A stretch of 18,051 nt of DNA from DATKMG01 sp035541995 (GTDB lineage: Bacteria > Acidobacteriota > Terriglobia > Versatilivoradales > Versatilivoraceae), in NCBI GenBank assembly GCA_035541995.1, contig DATKMG010000304.1, positions 1-18,051 of the forward strand, written 5' to 3'. Position 1 is the stretch's first letter. Each line of letters starts with the position of its first letter. The translations under genes and the position numbers were made by a program. Below, piece after piece: positions 15,821 to 18,051 of the stretch. The notes under the pieces were generated by a model, which saw nothing but the letters and a program-made list of their open reading frames with translations, made no database searches and had not been told where the DNA came from.

Positions 15821-15984
15821 CCGTAAGCTGTATTCACCCTCAGGAAGAGAACGACATTGCCTTGCAAGCATCGATTGGATACAGTCTGAGGAAATAAAGG
15901 GAATCACGGCCAATTCTAACAAAGAGGCCGGCGTCTTTCTCACGGATTCGTGATGAGGATGAAATCGACAGGACAGGTGATCCA

Positions 15985-16956
15985 ATGAAAATCCCCTATT
16001 ATCGCCCCAGACGGCTTCGTATTAACGGAACACTGCGATCCATGGTTCAGGAGACTCGCCTATCCCCATCAAATTTCATTTACCCTCTGTTCGTGTGTCC
16101 AGGTCGAGGCGTTAAGAAGGAAATCAGCTCAATGCCGGGAAACTATAACCTATCGATCGAGTTGCTCGTTGAGGAGTGTAGCCAGCTTGAGCGACTGGGT
16201 ATCCCTGCAGTTTTGCTATTTGGCTTGCCCTCAAGCAAAGATGAAACCGGAAGTGGAGCTTACGCAGAAGACGGTATCATCCCTCAGGCCGTTCGCGCAG
16301 TCAAGTCGGCAACACCGAAATTGCTCGTGATCACAGACGTTTGCCTGTGTGAATACACCTCCCATGGGCATTGCGGCCCAATCCGAGAAGGGGATGTCGA
16401 CAATGACGCAACCCTGGCATTGCTAGCTAAGGCCGCTCTTGCTTATGCCAAGGCCGGTGCAGACGTGATTGCGCCGTCCGACATGATGGACGGTCGTGTT
16501 CGCGCGATTCGAGAATTACTCGACGAGCATTGCTTTGAGAGTGTCCCGATTCTTTCCTATGCAGCCAAATACGCCTCGGGGTTTTACGGACCCTTCCGGG
16601 AAGCTGCCGATTCTGCTCCCAAGTTCGGAGACCGTCGGTCCTACCAGATGGACCCGGCCAATCAGCGGGAAGCCGTCCGCGAGGTGGCGCTGGACATTGA
16701 GGAGGGGGCCGATATCGTGATGGTCAAGCCGGCGCTGCCTTACCTTGACGTGATTTATCGAGTAAAAACGGAATTTGATCTCCCGGTGGCTGCTTACCAG
16801 GTTAGCGGAGAGTTTGCCTCGCTGACAGCGGCGTTTCAGAAGGGATGGTTAGACAAGGACCGCATCATCCTGGAATCGCTGACCTGCATCAAACGAGCCG
16901 GTGCCGACATGATCATTACTTATTTTGCCAAAGAAGCAGTTCGGTTATTGAGTTAA
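15985..16956 (+). CDS. hemB: Delta-aminolevulinic acid dehydratase (porphobilinogen synthase)
   Basis: HemB condenses two 5-aminolevulinate molecules into porphobilinogen, the second common step of tetrapyrrole synthesis. The 323 residues match the family. The two Schiff-base/active-site lysines are Lys195 (SYAAKYAS) and Lys248 (MVKPALPYLD). The zinc triad Cys120, Cys122 and Cys130 (DVCLCEYTSHGHCG) is intact, so this is the zinc-dependent type rather than the magnesium, aspartate-rich type. FREAADSAPKFGDRRSYQMDPAN is also diagnostic. The ATG follows AGGTGA at about six bases. It lies about 60 bp upstream of hemL on the same strand, consistent with a haem-biosynthesis operon. The 164-base gap before it (15821-15984) shows only an imperfect palindrome near 15921-15938. 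Confidence 0.98.
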   Translation: MKIPYYRPRRLRINGTLRSMVQETRLSPSNFIYPLFVCPGRGVKKEISSMPGNYNLSIELLVEECSQLERLGIPAVLLFGLPSSKDETGSGAYAEDGIIPQAVRAVKSATPKLLVITDVCLCEYTSHGHCGPIREGDVDNDATLALLAKAALAYAKAGADVIAPSDMMDGRVRAIRELLDEHCFESVPILSYAAKYASGFYGPFREAADSAPKFGDRRSYQMDPANQREAVREVALDIEEGADIVMVKPALPYLDVIYRVKTEFDLPVAAYQVSGEFASLTAAFQKGWLDKDRIILESLTCIKRAGADMIITYFAKEAVRLLS

Positions 16957-17017
16957 AGAGTGCACCCTCAGTCGAGGACCCTCCTTCCCTGATGAACCAG
17001 TCGTGTCAGGAGGATTT

Positions 17018-18051
17018 TTGAACGAAACGTCGAAGCAACTATTTGAAGTGGCCAAGAAGACGATACCGGGAGGCGTCAATTCTCCCGTTCGTGCCTTCAA
17101 GGCAGTCGATGGTAATCCCCTATTTATTTCCAGGGGAGCGGGTTCACGTCTCTTTGATGTGGACGGGAATGAATACATCGACTACGTTTGTTCCTGGGGT
17201 CCCCTGATCCTTGGACATTGTCACCCCGAAGTCATGGAAGCTCTCTCCCAGGTTTTGGAAACAGGGATCAGCTTTGGAGCGCCCACTGAAGGAGAGATTG
17301 AGCTGGCGGAACTAATTTGTGCGGCCTATCCATCCATAGAGAAAGTTCGGCTTACCAATTCCGGAACCGAAAGCACCATGGCAGCGATTCGGTTGGCTCG
17401 AGGCTTTACACGACGCGCGCTGATCATCAAGTTCGAAGGATGCTATCATGGCCATGGGGACAGTTTTCTTGTCAAAGCAGGATCAGGGGTCGCCACGTTG
17501 GGCTTACCTGACAGCCCGGGCGTCCCTGTGGAACTGGCTAAACTTACCCTGACCTGCCCCTTCAACGACCTCTCTGCGGTGAAGGACACCATCGCCCGGC
17601 ACCCCCAGCAGATTGCCGCCGTCATTGTTGAACCGGTGGCGGGCAATATGGGCTGTGTTCCTCCCGAGCCGGGGTTTTTGGAGGGATTGCGTCAAGTCAC
17701 AGCGGAGAGTGGCAGCCTGTTGATCTTTGACGAAGTCATGACGGGCTTTCGAGTCGCTTATGGAGGAGCTCAACAACTCCTCGGCATAGCGCCCGACCTG
17801 ACCACACTTGGCAAGATCATTGGGGGTGGATTACCGGTTGGCGCTTATGGAGGTCGTCGCGATGTCATGGAGTGTGTTGCCCCGGTTGGGCCGGTCTATC
17901 AGGCCGGGACCCTGTCTGGCAACCCATTGGCGGTAACTGCGGGAATCACCACTCTGAAAATCCTGAAGCGTCCCGGCACCTATGAATCGCTCGAGCGGCT
18001 TTCAGGCATGCTCAGCGATGGCATGGTAGCTGCAGCCAAAGGAGCAGAAAT
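17018..18051 (+). CDS. hemL: Glutamate-1-semialdehyde 2,1-aminomutase, 5' part (runs off window)
   Basis: HemL (GSA aminotransferase) converts glutamate-1-semialdehyde to 5-aminolevulinate, the substrate of HemB, with PLP. The 344 visible residues cover most of the usual ~427. Family landmarks are IPGGVNSPVRAF (16-27), NSGTESTMAAIRLAR (114-128), the active-site YHGHGD (143-148), FDEVMTGFR (237-245) with PLP-contacting Asp238, and the PLP lysine Lys266 in TTLGKIIGGGLPVGAYGG. The gene continues past position 18051. I place the start at TTG 17018, which yields MNETSKQLFEVAKK, the normal N-terminus; a strong AGGAGG (17008-17013) lies four bases before it. Its presence with hemB shows that 5-aminolevulinate is made from glutamate (C5 pathway). 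Confidence 0.97.
   Translation, partial: MNETSKQLFEVAKKTIPGGVNSPVRAFKAVDGNPLFISRGAGSRLFDVDGNEYIDYVCSWGPLILGHCHPEVMEALSQVLETGISFGAPTEGEIELAELICAAYPSIEKVRLTNSGTESTMAAIRLARGFTRRALIIKFEGCYHGHGDSFLVKAGSGVATLGLPDSPGVPVELAKLTLTCPFNDLSAVKDTIARHPQQIAAVIVEPVAGNMGCVPPEPGFLEGLRQVTAESGSLLIFDEVMTGFRVAYGGAQQLLGIAPDLTTLGKIIGGGLPVGAYGGRRDVMECVAPVGPVYQAGTLSGNPLAVTAGITTLKILKRPGTYESLERLSGMLSDGMVAAAKGAE

Noticed and set aside
15921..15938. Imperfect palindrome AAAGA-G-GCCGGC-G-TCTTT upstream of hemB.
   Set aside because: It has mismatched positions, no following T-run and no fit to a known operator; it may be an operator but cannot be supported.
17018..18051. hemL considered as a generic class III aminotransferase.
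   Set aside because: The N-terminal IPGGVNSPVRAF, the YHGHGD and GGGLPVGAYGG motifs, and adjacency to hemB point specifically to glutamate-1-semialdehyde aminomutase.

Overview
The window is a compact stretch of chromosome from a Gram-negative (diderm) bacterium of moderate GC content. The diderm assignment rests on an LptD-type outer-membrane LPS assembly protein. A GyrB with the long insert seen in many Gram-negative lineages and a secreted beta-rich protein of a type I associate with Acidobacteriota make Acidobacteriota my best guess. That phylum call is inference; no rRNA marker is present. I see no tRNA, rRNA, CRISPR array, insertion sequence, phage gene or canonical defence system.

Layout. 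(1) 1-3912: the 3' part of gyrB and the complete gyrA, 10 bp apart on the + strand, followed by a 66-residue membrane peptide (3988-4188). (2) 4286-6825: a xylose-isomerase-like TIM-barrel protein (+) meets a GMC-type FAD oxidoreductase (-); their stop codons overlap. Both families act on sugars or polyols. (3) 7077-7778: a response-regulator receiver fused to a histidine-kinase dimerisation domain with no ATPase domain. (4) 7896-9919 (-): rsmI, coupled by a 4-base overlap to a class I aminotransferase. (5) 10178-10963 (+): a secreted protein of unknown function. (6) 10969-13353 (-): a zinc-ribbon/RDD membrane protein, then an FTR1-family iron permease overlapping msrB. The permease is preceded by two palindromes and promoter-like sequences that look like a metal-responsive control region. 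(7) 13541-15820 (+): lptD. (8) 15985-18051 (+): hemB and the 5' part of hemL, a haem-biosynthesis pair.

The window is mostly housekeeping: DNA topology, rRNA methylation, outer-membrane assembly and tetrapyrrole synthesis. Small accessory modules for sugar oxidation, signalling, and iron uptake with methionine repair are interspersed. Coding density is high and no gap between genes exceeds 300 bases. Six of the fourteen genes whose start lies in the window probably begin with GTG or TTG, several of them behind strong Shine-Dalgarno sequences. The most interesting points are the receiver-DHp protein lacking a catalytic domain, the palindromic control region of the iron permease and its overlap with msrB, and the four-cysteine cluster in the GMC oxidoreductase.
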